Counted from the stretch's first letter, positions 1 to 9,639 are shown. The stretch: 64,000 nt of DNA from Paenibacillus sp. FSL W8-0186 (GCF_037969765.1 NZ_CP150207.1:2218001-2282000), one strand, 5' to 3'. The notes: generated from the sequence alone by a model not told the origin. Made by a program: numbers and translations.

Positions 1-321
1 GATGAGAGTGTTAATCCCATTGACGGTATTGTTGACCGCTATCATTTAAGACCTCCCGTGTCCGGCCAAGCGACGGTATCCCGGCGAGTGAAGGATCTAA
101 CGAATGCAGTGGAGCAGTCGAAAGCCGAAGCTGTTGTGTTTTATGTCCACGAGAAACATGACGCGATCTCCTGGGATTATCCCTCCCAGCGCAAAGCATT
201 GGAGGCAAAAGGGATCTCCGTGCTGATGCTGGAGGATCAGCCCTATGGTCCGGTTCCGGAGGAAACAAAGAGGAAAATAACTCAATTCATATCTGCCGTC
301 AAGAAGGGGGGACGTTCTTAA
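1..321 (+). CDS. 2-hydroxyacyl-CoA dehydratase / benzoyl-CoA reductase family subunit, C-terminal part
   Basis: Frame 1 is open from the first base, so this is the last ~106 residues of a gene that begins left of the window; the GTG at 58 is an internal Val, not a start. The tail resembles the C-terminal Rossmann-like lobe of the HgdB/FldC/BcrC family, ending in a segment with a WDYPSQRKALEAKGIS stretch followed by a predicted final helix. Such subunits pair with a second homologous subunit around [4Fe-4S] clusters and remove water from, or reduce, an acyl-CoA by ATP-primed single-electron transfer. The partner gene begins 2 bases after the stop, so the two are co-translated. The substrate cannot be told from this fragment. 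Confidence 0.72.
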   Translation, partial: DESVNPIDGIVDRYHLRPPVSGQATVSRRVKDLTNAVEQSKAEAVVFYVHEKHDAISWDYPSQRKALEAKGISVLMLEDQPYGPVPEETKRKITQFISAVKKGGRS

Positions 322-322
322 G

Positions 323-1633
323 ATGACTGAACAAGCGAACACTGCCGCACCAGCATCCGGCTCCCGCGCGAGTGTTAAAAAGTTAAAAACAGCCGCTAGA
401 GCCACAGCGTATCAGAAAGAATGGTTTATGGGGTTGAAGGAGAGAGTGGAATCCGGCGAACCGCTGGCTATCGTCAATGCGGATGTCCCTCAGGAAATTC
501 TTCGAGCGATGGATATTCCCTATGTTGTCAATCAGTGGTGGTCCGCTGTCTGCTCAGCAAAGCAAATGGCCCCGTACTATCTTAATTTGTTGAATGAGTG
601 CGGTTACCGTCAGGATTTGTGCCGCTATTGTTCGCTAGCACTAGCTGCAGCCATTGATCCGGAGCCGGAAAAAGGCCCTTGGGGCGGACTGCCTAAACCT
701 ACGGTAGCTATAACTCGATTGACTTGCGATTCCCAGGCAAAAATATTTGAACTGCTGGCCCAGGAATACGGCGTGCCCTTCTATCCTTTGGAGAATACGG
801 TTCCTTTGCAGATCCCGGACGAATGGTGGACCAAGGCGAGAAGAAACTGGGATGAACTGTTCGAACCCCATCGTTTAGATTTAATGGTGGAGGACTTTAA
901 AGGATTGATTCGCTTTCTGGAAACGAACACGGGCAAAACCTTCAGTGAAAGCCGTTTTAAAGAGGTCATGAAATTAGTGAATGAACAGGCGGAATACAAC
1001 AAGAAAACGCGTGATCTTATAGCGCGAACCATTCCGGCTCCAGTCAGTATCACGGACACCGTACAAACCGTAATGGTGCCTCAATGGCAGCGAGGTACCG
1101 AGTGGGCTGTGGATATCGCACGCTCGCTTTACGAGGAAGTCAGTGATTTGGTAGAGCGCAAGGAGGCGGCTAACCCGAACGAGAGAATTCGCTTGGCTTG
1201 GGTGGGACGCGGCTTATGGTTCAATCTCGGATTTTATCAGCACTTCGAGGAGAAATATGGGGCATCTTTCATTTGGTCCATCTATCTTGGACTTGCAGCC
1301 GATGCTTACGCGAGATATGGTGAGGATTCTCTTCGTACCTTGGCCAGCCGTTTTGTGGGCATGGAAGACATGCTGCATATGCCGCCTTGGAATAGCGATT
1401 GGTATGTGAAGGAAGCCAAGCTGAATCAGATTGATGGTGTGGTTCATCTCATTTCAGACAGCTGCACACAGGGAGCTGGAGGAACTTATTTTATTAAAAA
1501 GGCGTTTGAAGCTGCAGGCATTCCTGTTCTTCAGCTGCGGGCTGACCCGGTTGATGCGCGTTCATGGGATGACTCGGCTATGATCAAGGAGCTTGAGCAA
1601 TTTCTGGAGGAACGAGTAAAGGTTAGGGCATGA
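323..1633 (+). CDS. 2-hydroxyacyl-CoA dehydratase / benzoyl-CoA reductase family, second subunit
   Basis: 436 residues, the usual length for the HgdA/FldB/BcrB-like subunit. A Cys-rich patch around residues 74-105 (AVCSAKQ, then LCRYCSLALA) supplies likely cluster ligands, and a later Cys in SDSCTQGAGG fits the family. ATG 323 follows a GGGGGG-type ribosome site and lies 2 bases past the upstream stop. Known family members need a separate ATP-dependent activase carrying a [4Fe-4S] cluster; none is in this window, so it may lie upstream. Next to a family III CoA transferase this resembles the phenyllactate dehydratase arrangement, but an aromatic-ring reductase is equally possible. Reaction and substrate are inference. 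Confidence 0.75.
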   Translation: MTEQANTAAPASGSRASVKKLKTAARATAYQKEWFMGLKERVESGEPLAIVNADVPQEILRAMDIPYVVNQWWSAVCSAKQMAPYYLNLLNECGYRQDLCRYCSLALAAAIDPEPEKGPWGGLPKPTVAITRLTCDSQAKIFELLAQEYGVPFYPLENTVPLQIPDEWWTKARRNWDELFEPHRLDLMVEDFKGLIRFLETNTGKTFSESRFKEVMKLVNEQAEYNKKTRDLIARTIPAPVSITDTVQTVMVPQWQRGTEWAVDIARSLYEEVSDLVERKEAANPNERIRLAWVGRGLWFNLGFYQHFEEKYGASFIWSIYLGLAADAYARYGEDSLRTLASRFVGMEDMLHMPPWNSDWYVKEAKLNQIDGVVHLISDSCTQGAGGTYFIKKAFEAAGIPVLQLRADPVDARSWDDSAMIKELEQFLEERVKVRA

Positions 1634-1658
1634 TCATGATGAACAGGGGGTTAGGATA

Positions 1659-2879
1659 TTGAGTAAATCAGCGTTAGAAGGCGTAACCGTGCTTGATTTT
1701 ACACAATTTGAAGCCGGAACGGTCTGTACTCAAACCTTAGCGTGGCTGGGCGCCAACGTCATCAAGCTCGAGCGTCCTGGCACGGGAGAACAGGGGCGAG
1801 GTGCCTCGGCAGATCAAAAAGGGGCAGACTCCTACGGTTTTATTATATTAAATTCAAATAAGAAATCGATCACTGTGGATGTGAAGAAGCCAGAGGGCAA
1901 AGAGCTGGTCTACAAAATGATTGAAAAAGCGGATGTCATGGTTGAGAATTTTTCGCCGGGTGTTATTGAACGATTAGGCTTTGATTACGAAACCGTCCGC
2001 GAGCTGAATTCGAGAATGATTTATGCACAAATTAAAGGCTTTGGGGCGGATGGTCCTTACGCCAATTTTCCAGCATTTGATGCCATCGGGCAGGCCGCCG
2101 GTGTGGTGATGAGTGTGACAGGTGAAAAAGACGGACCGCCGATGCATGCAGGTGTTAATTTTGCGGACAGCGGAGCAGGCTACCACTGTGCTATTGCCAT
2201 TCTTGGCGCACTTTATCAACGCACAATGACAGGTGAAGGCCAAAAGGTAGAAGTAGCTATGCAGGATGTCATGATCAATTTCAGCCGTTCTGCCTGGGGG
2301 CGCCAGTTCATGACAGGCGGGAAGGAAACTCCCAGAGTGGGCAATGAAATGCCTATGGCAGCTGTAGCGCCATGCAATGTGTATCCTTGTAAGCCTGGAG
2401 GCCCTAATGACTATGTATTTATTTACACCTCTCGTGTTCCTAGCAGCCCGCAGTGGAAGCGCTTGCTAAAGGTCATTGGTCGGGAAGACATGATGGATGA
2501 TCCTAGATTTGCTACTCCGGAATCCAGGTATGAGCATAAAGAGGAAATAGACGCTATGATCAGCGAGTGGACCATGCAATATACGAAACACGAAGCTATG
2601 GATATTATAGGCAAAGCGGATGTGCCCATCTCAGCCATTCTATCCACCGTTGATATTACTAACGATGAATATCTTCGCAAGCGCGGTACGATGGTTGAGA
2701 TTGACCATCCCGTTCGCGGCAAACTTGTGATCCCGGGCAACTCCATGAAGCTCTCGGCATCTCCACTAGAAGTGAAGCCGGCACCACTGCTTGGTCAGGA
2801 CAACAAGGAAGTATATAAAGAGCTGCTTGGTCTGGGAGAAGAGGATTTAGAGGCGCTTAAGCAGGCCGGTGTGATTTAA
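1659..2879 (+). CDS. CaiB/BaiF (family III) CoA transferase
   Basis: 406 residues with the family III hallmarks: N-terminal GVTVLDFTQF, the KLERPGTG loop, the NSNKKSITVD strand, the VENFSPGVIERLG block, and PAFDAIGQA whose Asp (about residue 141) aligns with the catalytic Asp that forms the glutamyl/aspartyl-CoA intermediate. The start is TTG 1659, after an AGGGGGTTAGG ribosome site. Family III enzymes move CoA between carboxylic acids. Here it most likely charges the acid substrate for the dehydratase just upstream, or recycles its CoA. Acceptor and donor are not identifiable. Confidence 0.85.
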   Translation: MSKSALEGVTVLDFTQFEAGTVCTQTLAWLGANVIKLERPGTGEQGRGASADQKGADSYGFIILNSNKKSITVDVKKPEGKELVYKMIEKADVMVENFSPGVIERLGFDYETVRELNSRMIYAQIKGFGADGPYANFPAFDAIGQAAGVVMSVTGEKDGPPMHAGVNFADSGAGYHCAIAILGALYQRTMTGEGQKVEVAMQDVMINFSRSAWGRQFMTGGKETPRVGNEMPMAAVAPCNVYPCKPGGPNDYVFIYTSRVPSSPQWKRLLKVIGREDMMDDPRFATPESRYEHKEEIDAMISEWTMQYTKHEAMDIIGKADVPISAILSTVDITNDEYLRKRGTMVEIDHPVRGKLVIPGNSMKLSASPLEVKPAPLLGQDNKEVYKELLGLGEEDLEALKQAGVI

Positions 2880-2981
2880 GTGAGGACCGGTCATGCGCTG
2901 GAAAGTGAAGTGCTGCAACGATTGACTCCGAGGTCCCGCTGTTACAGAGGAAATTTGTCTGGCTAGAGGAGGCTTGAACAT

Positions 2982-3842
2982 ATGCCAATCATTAAATTAA
3001 AAGATGTTGAGTTATATTATGATGAGTTTGGTTCAGGAGACAGATATTTAATTCAAGCACAGCAATACACAAACAATAAACTGCATTACACGATTGATCT
3101 TGCAAAGCAGGGTTTTCATGTATTCAACATCCAAATACGGGGATATGCCCCCTCCACGCCAGTTCATGAGGATTTGGGGGAGGCCTGGTATGATGTGTGG
3201 GCGCAGGACGTTTGCGATTTTGCGGATTTCATGGGAATCCAGTCTTTTTTCTATACGGGCTATTCCCACGGCGCGGGTATTGGGTGGCACCTTTGTATGA
3301 ATCATCCTGAACGGCTTCGTGCGTTCTTCCCGATTGTAGGCGGACCCCATAAGAGAGACGGTCAGGAGACAGGCTCTGCGCGGATGAATACGATCATGGC
3401 GGCGGAAAGTCGGGAAACATGGAGGCCATACGCTGAGAAGATGACGGCTGGAAACACAGAGATGTTTAGACGAATAGCAGAGCGGGCTGATGACGAGGAA
3501 ACGAAGCATTTAGCATGGGCTGCAGCAGAGCAGTACAGAAATTTTTGGATCAACATGCCGAAGGAGGCTGCGATTCTTAATCCTAGAAAGCCATTTCCAA
3601 AGGTAAAAACCGAAGAAGCGTTGATTGAAATTCTGGGAAATATCGAGATTCCTACTCTGATGATCGGCGGAATGATGGACGATATTAGTACCCCGGAAGA
3701 CATGGTAAGGTCTTGCAAGGCGGTGAAGCACTCCAAGCTAGTCTTATACTCTGATGCAAACCATGGGAATTTAGGACCGGAGTTTCGCCTTGAAATCGTA
3801 GAGGACATCATGCAATTCTGCAACCAGCGTCATTTAATTTAA
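2982..3842 (+). CDS. alpha/beta-fold hydrolase
   Basis: 286 residues. The nucleophile elbow is GYSHGAG (GxSxG type), the acid is probably Asp in GGMMDDIST, and the His is in SDANHGN near the C-terminus, a complete catalytic triad in the expected order. There is no signal peptide, so it acts in the cytoplasm. It closes the first transcription unit: a good GGAGG site precedes ATG 2982 and a strong hairpin follows the stop. Possible roles are thioester or ester cleavage, or C-C bond hydrolysis of a ring-cleavage product; the sequence alone does not separate these. Confidence 0.75.
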   Translation: MPIIKLKDVELYYDEFGSGDRYLIQAQQYTNNKLHYTIDLAKQGFHVFNIQIRGYAPSTPVHEDLGEAWYDVWAQDVCDFADFMGIQSFFYTGYSHGAGIGWHLCMNHPERLRAFFPIVGGPHKRDGQETGSARMNTIMAAESRETWRPYAEKMTAGNTEMFRRIAERADDEETKHLAWAAAEQYRNFWINMPKEAAILNPRKPFPKVKTEEALIEILGNIEIPTLMIGGMMDDISTPEDMVRSCKAVKHSKLVLYSDANHGNLGPEFRLEIVEDIMQFCNQRHLI

Positions 3843-3854
3843 TCTATAAGTCAC

Positions 3855-3892
3855 AACCTAGCGGAGCTAATCTAGCTCGCTAGGTTGTTTTG
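3855..3892 (+). terminator. Rho-independent terminator after the alpha/beta hydrolase
   Basis: An inverted repeat (AACCTAGC...GCTAGGTT with inner GAGCTA/TAGCTC, one bulged G) is followed by a T-rich run starting TTGTTTTG. It separates the dehydratase/CoA-transferase unit from the regulator gene. The 270 bases from here to 4162 are A+T-rich, with no gene or clear promoter that I could support. Confidence 0.8.
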
Positions 3893-4162
3893 TTCTGTTG
3901 AAAAGCTCGATCCAGTCTATATTTAGTTTACAGTGCAGGAAAGAGACATAATTAATTAGTGCATAGTGCATATAATTTTAACGTGATTTTCGATTTATAA
4001 TAGATTAAAATAAAGGTAATTCGAATGATCATAATACCTAAACGTTGTCATCTGCGCCAAGCGATTCTATTTTATAATAAAGTTTTGTAAGCGCTGTCCA
4101 AAAACATTAGGATTATTCTATTACGGTGATGGAATATTTCTATGGGATGGGGAGGGAGCGGC

Positions 4163-6385
4163 ATGATGGATGTACAAAAGAACAAGCATATTATGGATAA
4201 GATTGATGGGCATTTACGAAAAACCGCACGACGCATGGTTCAATTTGACACCTTAGATGAAACGCTGCACTATTTAATCGATTCTTTTCATCAACAGTAT
4301 GCTTGCGACTACATGTCCATTATTTACTTGGAAAATGATATGTTGAGGCTAAAAGCCAATAAGGGAGATGCTGCTCGATTTGAAGCCGATTTTCCCTTGA
4401 ATGCCAAACGTTGTCATCCTCGATTATTGCTGGAGCCCATTAGCTCGTTATTTGATGTCCTGGACAACAAAGAACAATGTCCCATCCTCACAGGCTTGGA
4501 AGAAGAACGATTTCAAACCTGGTTTACAATCCCCATCAGGCTGGAGGAGGACAGCAGCTTAGGGTTTTGTGTCATCGGTTTTCGTTCGTTTGTTCCGCTC
4601 GTGATTGGAGCAGAGAAGCTGTTTGAAGAGTACGGTAAGGATATTGCGACTTCCTTGCAGCTAGCTCAGCAAAGAGAGAATGAAAACAAGAAAATAGAAG
4701 GCTTGGCCTGGCTAAAAGAGAATAATTATCTCGGAGGGTCCTCTATTGAACAGATCGTAGAGAATATTGTAGAGCGTGCAGGTAAAGGTACGAATGCCAA
4801 AGAAGCCTTTGTTTATTTGTATGATGAACATACTAATAATTTACTTCTGCAGCCTCCGAGTTATGGCGGAACTAAACCGCCGCGAAAAATCGATATGCTG
4901 GATGTATATGATTTGAAGCCCTTTTTCCCTTACTTGGAGAAAAGCGGGGCCTCGGAGATGACGATCCCTCTCATGGTGAATTTAAAGCTGATTGGTGTAC
5001 TTCATGTCAATGAGAAGCTTCAGGGTTATTTCACAAATGAAGATTTGGAACTGCTCCAATTTCTCGCGTCACATGTATCAACCCTAATCGAAAATGCAAG
5101 GCTGTACATGAGTGAAGTGGACCGACAAAACAGGCTGCAAACCTATATGCAGCACCAGCAGGAGTTAGTCAAACAAACGATAGATGATGAAGGTTTCGCT
5201 GGAATTTCCAACTTCTTGTCCGACATGATTAACTGTTCGGTTGTGATGCTCGACCGCTTTCTCCATTTAACTTCTCATAAGTTCAAGGAGCATGATGAAA
5301 TGCGTATGGAGGATGTGCTGGACTTAATTGGCAGGGAGAAGAAGGCCATATTAAAAGCTGGACAAGTGGAACAGTGGTTTACTGCTGATGGCCATTTAGA
5401 GCTAGGCCTATGGAGAGTGGCCAGCGGCAGCGATACGCTGGGATATTTAGGGCTTTTAATTCCTAAGAGTCACATGGATATTGTCCTTAGAATGTCATTG
5501 AATCACGCCCTTAACGTGTGTGCGGTTCAGTTTATCAAACAGAAACTGGTTCTTGATGTGCGTGAACAAGTACGGGATAGTTTTTTTAATCAATTATTTG
5601 TTGAGAAAATACAAGATCGCAAGAAAATACTCGAGTACACGAACCTTCTAAATTGGAACATCAATGAGCCGCATTGTATTGGTTTGTTCTCATTTGAATT
5701 TGATTTCAAATCAAATGAGGAGCACAACACGAACCTTCTGGAGGAAGACGCAAAGAAGACTTGGGTATGGGAACGCATACGTGACTATATGACTCGGATG
5801 TATCCGGGAATTATTTTTACTCGTAAAGATGGATACTATATGGTGATCGTCCCAAAAGAGATCTTCGCTGCTAACGAATTTTGGAAACGCTTTTATGAGC
5901 GTGTGAAAAAGATGGTTAGCTCCGAGGAGCAGCATCTATCCGTACATATAGGTATCAGTCAGGAAGCTAACCAAATTGAGGATTACTATTTGTGCTACAA
6001 ACAAGCCCAAAAGACGCTTGTGATTCTGTACAGTCGATTTGCTGAGAAGGGTTATATGCGCTTCGATGAGCTGGGATCCTATACCGTGCTGTATCATTTG
6101 GGTGATCCGATGGTTGTTCCGCTGTTCTTGAAAACATATCTAAACCCGCTGCTTGAATATGGGAATGGTAAAAATCGAGATTTATTCGATACATTGAGAG
6201 TCTATTTGCAGACGAACGGGAATATCAAAGACGCGGCGAACCTTTTGTTTATCCACCGCAGTTCATTAAAGTATAGGTTGGAACGAATTCGGGAAATTGT
6301 CGGGATTAATATAGATCATGCAGAACAGCGTTTTAATTTAATGCTGGCATACAAACTATATGACTTATTTAATGAGGAAAGCTGA
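4163..6385 (+). CDS. GAF-domain PucR/CdaR-type transcriptional regulator
   Basis: 740 residues from ATG 4163, preferred over 4142 because GGAGGG at 4151 sits at the right distance. The N-terminal half shows two GAF-like sensor regions (about 20-180 and 190-325), then a second sensor-like segment. The C-terminus is a PucR-type helix-turn-helix: the block TNGNIKDAANLLFIHRSSLK followed by YRLERIREI is typical. Such proteins sense small aromatic or other ligands and activate catabolic operons. Lying between the CoA-transferase unit and the enoyl-CoA hydratase unit, it is the obvious candidate regulator of one or both. Its ligand is unknown. Confidence 0.8.
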   Translation: MMDVQKNKHIMDKIDGHLRKTARRMVQFDTLDETLHYLIDSFHQQYACDYMSIIYLENDMLRLKANKGDAARFEADFPLNAKRCHPRLLLEPISSLFDVLDNKEQCPILTGLEEERFQTWFTIPIRLEEDSSLGFCVIGFRSFVPLVIGAEKLFEEYGKDIATSLQLAQQRENENKKIEGLAWLKENNYLGGSSIEQIVENIVERAGKGTNAKEAFVYLYDEHTNNLLLQPPSYGGTKPPRKIDMLDVYDLKPFFPYLEKSGASEMTIPLMVNLKLIGVLHVNEKLQGYFTNEDLELLQFLASHVSTLIENARLYMSEVDRQNRLQTYMQHQQELVKQTIDDEGFAGISNFLSDMINCSVVMLDRFLHLTSHKFKEHDEMRMEDVLDLIGREKKAILKAGQVEQWFTADGHLELGLWRVASGSDTLGYLGLLIPKSHMDIVLRMSLNHALNVCAVQFIKQKLVLDVREQVRDSFFNQLFVEKIQDRKKILEYTNLLNWNINEPHCIGLFSFEFDFKSNEEHNTNLLEEDAKKTWVWERIRDYMTRMYPGIIFTRKDGYYMVIVPKEIFAANEFWKRFYERVKKMVSSEEQHLSVHIGISQEANQIEDYYLCYKQAQKTLVILYSRFAEKGYMRFDELGSYTVLYHLGDPMVVPLFLKTYLNPLLEYGNGKNRDLFDTLRVYLQTNGNIKDAANLLFIHRSSLKYRLERIREIVGINIDHAEQRFNLMLAYKLYDLFNEES

Positions 6386-6393
6386 TTTTCTTT

Positions 6394-6430
6394 GGAGGAG
6401 CCCTACATGATCGGGCTTCTCCATTTTTAT
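6394..6430 (+). terminator. Rho-independent terminator after the GAF/PucR regulator
   Basis: GGAGGAGCCC pairs with GGGCTTCTCC across a nine-base loop and is followed by ATTTTT. It ends the regulator transcript. Confidence 0.8.
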
Positions 6431-6565
6431 GCAAAGTCCGGTTGCCCTATATGATGGATAAAAAGAACACTCTTATTTCATTCACCGTGGATGTTCTAGC
6501 TTGTTCTAAGAGGTTTTATAATTACAATATCTATCTTTGGTGTGTCAAGAACTGGAGGCGCTAAT

Positions 6566-7387
6566 ATGGTTGCGAATAATCATGCTATGAATCATGAACT
6601 AGAAGCCTTGGAGTTTGAAACGCTTGAGTTAAAGATTGTCGATAAGGTTGCTGTCATTTACTTGGATCGACCGCCCGTGAATGCTTTAAACTATACATCG
6701 TTTGAAGAATTGTACCGCATCCTGGTCAACATTGAGAATGATTCTTCAATTAAGGTATTGATTGTGACTGGAAAAGGGGAACGTGCCTTTGCGGCGGGGG
6801 CAGACATATCAGAAATGGCGAACTTGGATGCTGAAGAAATCAAAAAGATGAATCAAACCTCTCGCAAGGCCTTTGATAAGCTGGAAAATCTATCGATTCC
6901 GGTCATTGCAGGCATCAATGGGCTTGCATTGGGCGGCGGCCTGGAACTGACATTATGCTGTGACTTTAGAATTTGTTCGGACAATGCCAAGATTGCATTG
7001 CCGGAAATAAACCTAGCGACCATTCCGGGAGGTGGCGGAACACAGCGATTACCGCGTTTGATTGGTCCATCAAGAGCCAAGGAGCTTTTATATTTTGGAG
7101 ATATCATCAACGCAGAGGAAGCATTTTCAATTGGTTTGGTAAATAAAGTGGCAGAGTGGAAGGAGCTGCTTGACATCTGCATGGATTGGGCGAACAAGCT
7201 GGCCAATAAGCCTGGAGTAGCTATGCGGATGATGAAGACGGCGATGAGTATTGGAGTGAATAGTGATTTATCCAGTGCTCTGACACATGAAGCGGCTTGC
7301 TTTGAACAAACTTTCGTGACAGCTGACCGCGAAGAAGGCATGCGTGCTTTCGTTGAGAAGCGAAAACCTGTTTATAAGGATAAGTGA
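6566..7387 (+). CDS. enoyl-CoA hydratase/isomerase (crotonase family)
   Basis: 273 residues from ATG 6566, which follows GGAGGCG at a normal distance; the longer GTG form at 6542 lacks this. Crotonase features are present: the FAAGADISEM oxyanion-hole loop, a GGGLELTLCCDFRI block and LPEINLATIPGGGGTQRLPR, which carries the second catalytic Glu position. It hydrates a 2-enoyl-CoA or does a related crotonase reaction. It starts a three-gene unit with an unrecognised protein and malic enzyme. With the thiolase further on it could form a beta-oxidation-like branch. Confidence 0.87.
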   Translation: MVANNHAMNHELEALEFETLELKIVDKVAVIYLDRPPVNALNYTSFEELYRILVNIENDSSIKVLIVTGKGERAFAAGADISEMANLDAEEIKKMNQTSRKAFDKLENLSIPVIAGINGLALGGGLELTLCCDFRICSDNAKIALPEINLATIPGGGGTQRLPRLIGPSRAKELLYFGDIINAEEAFSIGLVNKVAEWKELLDICMDWANKLANKPGVAMRMMKTAMSIGVNSDLSSALTHEAACFEQTFVTADREEGMRAFVEKRKPVYKDK

Positions 7388-7408
7388 AAATTATGGGAGG
7401 CGATCTAA

Positions 7409-7981
7409 ATGGGAAGTGTCGTGGGGAAATGGCCGGAATCGATCATATCTACGGATCAGGGCCGCGACTTGGACCAGTACGTTTCAAGGCTGGTAGAAAA
7501 CAAATGGTTTGAATCACCGATGAATAACAGATTCATGGCAGAAGCGGCTATACAGGATTTATTTACTTCGATTGAAGAGGGCGAGGTTTCCGTTCGCTGG
7601 TTGGAAAAGCAAGAGATTGCGGGTTTCATTCAAGATTATAATCTGGTCCACGATCCCATGTGGCCTCACCTGTATGACATTCCTCAGCAGATCTATGATG
7701 CTGCTCAGGCAAAGGGAATAAAAGAGGATGTGTCGTTCATCATGAATGATGTGCCGGAGCATTTATTCCACGCTATATATGATGGGGCATTCAAGGCGTT
7801 TGAAGAGCAGGGAAAGATAGTGATTTCGCATGTTGTAGCCGCAGTATTGTATATCACCTGCCTTCACATTTCATGCAGTGCTGTATGTGATCGCCCTAGT
7901 CCCATTGCTAAGCTTTTTGAATTATTGAGCCTGGGCTATCTTCCTCTAGGGGTGAAGGATGGGTCTTTTTATGTGTATTAG
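7409..7981 (+). CDS. unrecognised 190-residue protein in the catabolic unit
   Basis: I do not recognise a family. It is an intact ORF with GGGAGG ahead of ATG 7409, 21 bases after the hydratase stop and 56 before malic enzyme. The first ~140 residues are soluble and acidic with several Trp and His (HDPMWPHLYD). The last 50 are hydrophobic, with a Cys pair and the segment AAVLYITCLHISCSAVC, which could be a membrane-associated helix. Its place in the operon suggests an accessory role in substrate handling, but no function can be assigned. Confidence 0.6.
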   Translation: MGSVVGKWPESIISTDQGRDLDQYVSRLVENKWFESPMNNRFMAEAAIQDLFTSIEEGEVSVRWLEKQEIAGFIQDYNLVHDPMWPHLYDIPQQIYDAAQAKGIKEDVSFIMNDVPEHLFHAIYDGAFKAFEEQGKIVISHVVAAVLYITCLHISCSAVCDRPSPIAKLFELLSLGYLPLGVKDGSFYVY

Positions 7982-8037
7982 TCTCCAGAGGCGCGCAGCA
8001 CATTGTGAATTGAAAGTAATCAGGGGGTTGTCAGGCG

Positions 8038-9459
8038 ATGAATAGCCAAACAAGGGGCAGCTACACTATCATTATTCGGTTGGACATTGAATCAGACCTT
8101 CCCTTTATTGATATAGCGAAGGTCATTCATGAAGTAGGTGCCGAAATCGTTGCTGTGGATACAGTGAGTCGGGGGAAAATGTCCATGGTTAGGGACATCA
8201 CGGTTTCTGTGTTCAATCCGGCTAATGAAAGTCAGTTAGTCAATGAACTGAAGAAAGTAAAGGGTGTCCAAATTATTAATGTGTCGGATCGAACCTTCTT
8301 GCTGCACTTGGGAGGCAAGCTTGAAATTAACTCCAAAATACCGATTAAGAATCGTGATGATCTATCACACGTCTACACACCAGGTGTTGCAAGGGTATGT
8401 ACAGCTTTGCATGAGGACCCTTCGAAAGCGTATTCACTGACGATTAAGCGAAATACAGTCGCAGTAATTACAGATGGAACTGCGGTATTAGGATTAGGTG
8501 ACATTGGCCCGGTAGCTGCTCTGCCTGTCATGGAAGGAAAGGCGATGCTTTTTAAAGAAATGGCCGGCATTGATGCATTCCCCATTTGCCTAGATACCAA
8601 GGACACGGACGAGATCATTGACATCGTGAAGAAAATTGCACCTGTTTTTGGGGGCATAAATCTCGAAGATATTTCCTCTCCGCGCTGCTTTGAAATAGAA
8701 GAACGGTTGAGGCAGGAGCTGGATATTCCAGTTTTCCACGATGATCAGCATGGTACCGCCGTAGTGATGTTGGCGGGACTGATCAACGCACTGAAAATTG
8801 TAGGCAAACAGATGCATGAGATCAAGGTTGTGTTCAGCGGTGTGGGGGCTGCAGGCATTGCCTGCACGAAGATTCTTCAATCAGCGGGTGTCAAAAATAT
8901 TGTTGGAGCAACCCGCTCGGTAGGTATTCTGCATCGAGGCGAAACCTATAGTAACCCGATGCTTCAATGGTATGCCGAACATACCAATCCTAACCATGAA
9001 ACTGGCCAGCTGAGCGATGCGATGCAGGATGCGGATGTCTTTGTAGGGCTTTCTGGGCCAGGCGTGATTTCTGTAGAAGATTTAAAGAAGATGGCCAAAG
9101 ACCCCATCGTGTTTGCTATGGCTAATCCAACACCAGAAATTATGCCGGAAGCGGCAGAACCTTATGTGCGTGTCATGGCAACAGGCCGCTCAGATTATCC
9201 AAACCAGCTGAATAACGTGCTGTGTTTTCCCGGGATATTCCGAGGTGCCCTGGACTGCCAAGCTACAGGTATTAATGAAGAAATGAAGCTGGCTGCTGCC
9301 TATGCCATTGCTTCAATCGTAAGCGAGGATGAGCTTAACGAGCAGTATATCATTCCAAGTGTCTTTCATTCGCGAGTGGTAGAAGCGGTGAGGAAAAAGG
9401 TCATTCAAGCAGCCATAGAGACCGGTGTCTATCGAAGAAAACCACATGACTTCAGCTGA
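8038..9459 (+). CDS. NAD(P)-dependent malic enzyme with N-terminal ACT domain
   Basis: 473 residues. Residues 1-85 form an ACT-like regulatory domain (SYTIIIRLDIESDLP). The malic enzyme body follows: VYTPGVARVC, the conserved DGTAVLGLGDIGP, the metal/substrate block FHDDQHGTAVV, and a Rossmann motif FSGVGAAGIAC. It decarboxylates L-malate to pyruvate. Gentisate degradation yields fumarate and pyruvate, so a dedicated malic enzyme would convert the C4 product after fumarase; that link is inference from position. It is last in its unit and is followed by a strong terminator. Confidence 0.92.
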   Translation: MNSQTRGSYTIIIRLDIESDLPFIDIAKVIHEVGAEIVAVDTVSRGKMSMVRDITVSVFNPANESQLVNELKKVKGVQIINVSDRTFLLHLGGKLEINSKIPIKNRDDLSHVYTPGVARVCTALHEDPSKAYSLTIKRNTVAVITDGTAVLGLGDIGPVAALPVMEGKAMLFKEMAGIDAFPICLDTKDTDEIIDIVKKIAPVFGGINLEDISSPRCFEIEERLRQELDIPVFHDDQHGTAVVMLAGLINALKIVGKQMHEIKVVFSGVGAAGIACTKILQSAGVKNIVGATRSVGILHRGETYSNPMLQWYAEHTNPNHETGQLSDAMQDADVFVGLSGPGVISVEDLKKMAKDPIVFAMANPTPEIMPEAAEPYVRVMATGRSDYPNQLNNVLCFPGIFRGALDCQATGINEEMKLAAAYAIASIVSEDELNEQYIIPSVFHSRVVEAVRKKVIQAAIETGVYRRKPHDFS

Positions 9460-9467
9460 ACAAGGTA

Positions 9468-9497
9468 CACGCCCTATCCAATGGATAGGGCGTGCTT
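9468..9497 (+). terminator. Rho-independent terminator after malic enzyme
   Basis: CACGCCCTATCC pairs perfectly with GGATAGGGCGTG around a two-base loop, followed by a short CTTT tail. It divides the hydratase/malic enzyme unit from the gentisate unit. Confidence 0.8.
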
Positions 9498-9639
9498 TGC
9501 ATTGGGTTTTCGTACGAAATAACCGAAAAAACCAGCAAGAATTCCTATACGGTGTAGATAGGTTTGTAGTTTGTCGCCATTTATAATTTGAATAAGGTTA
9601 ACCAAGAGTGATAAGTATCTATGAAATGGAGGAAGCAGT

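Noticed and set aside
641..1447. Several minus-strand ORFs of 76-92 residues inside the dehydratase gene
   Set aside because: They have no family pattern or ribosome site and lie entirely within a strongly supported + strand gene.
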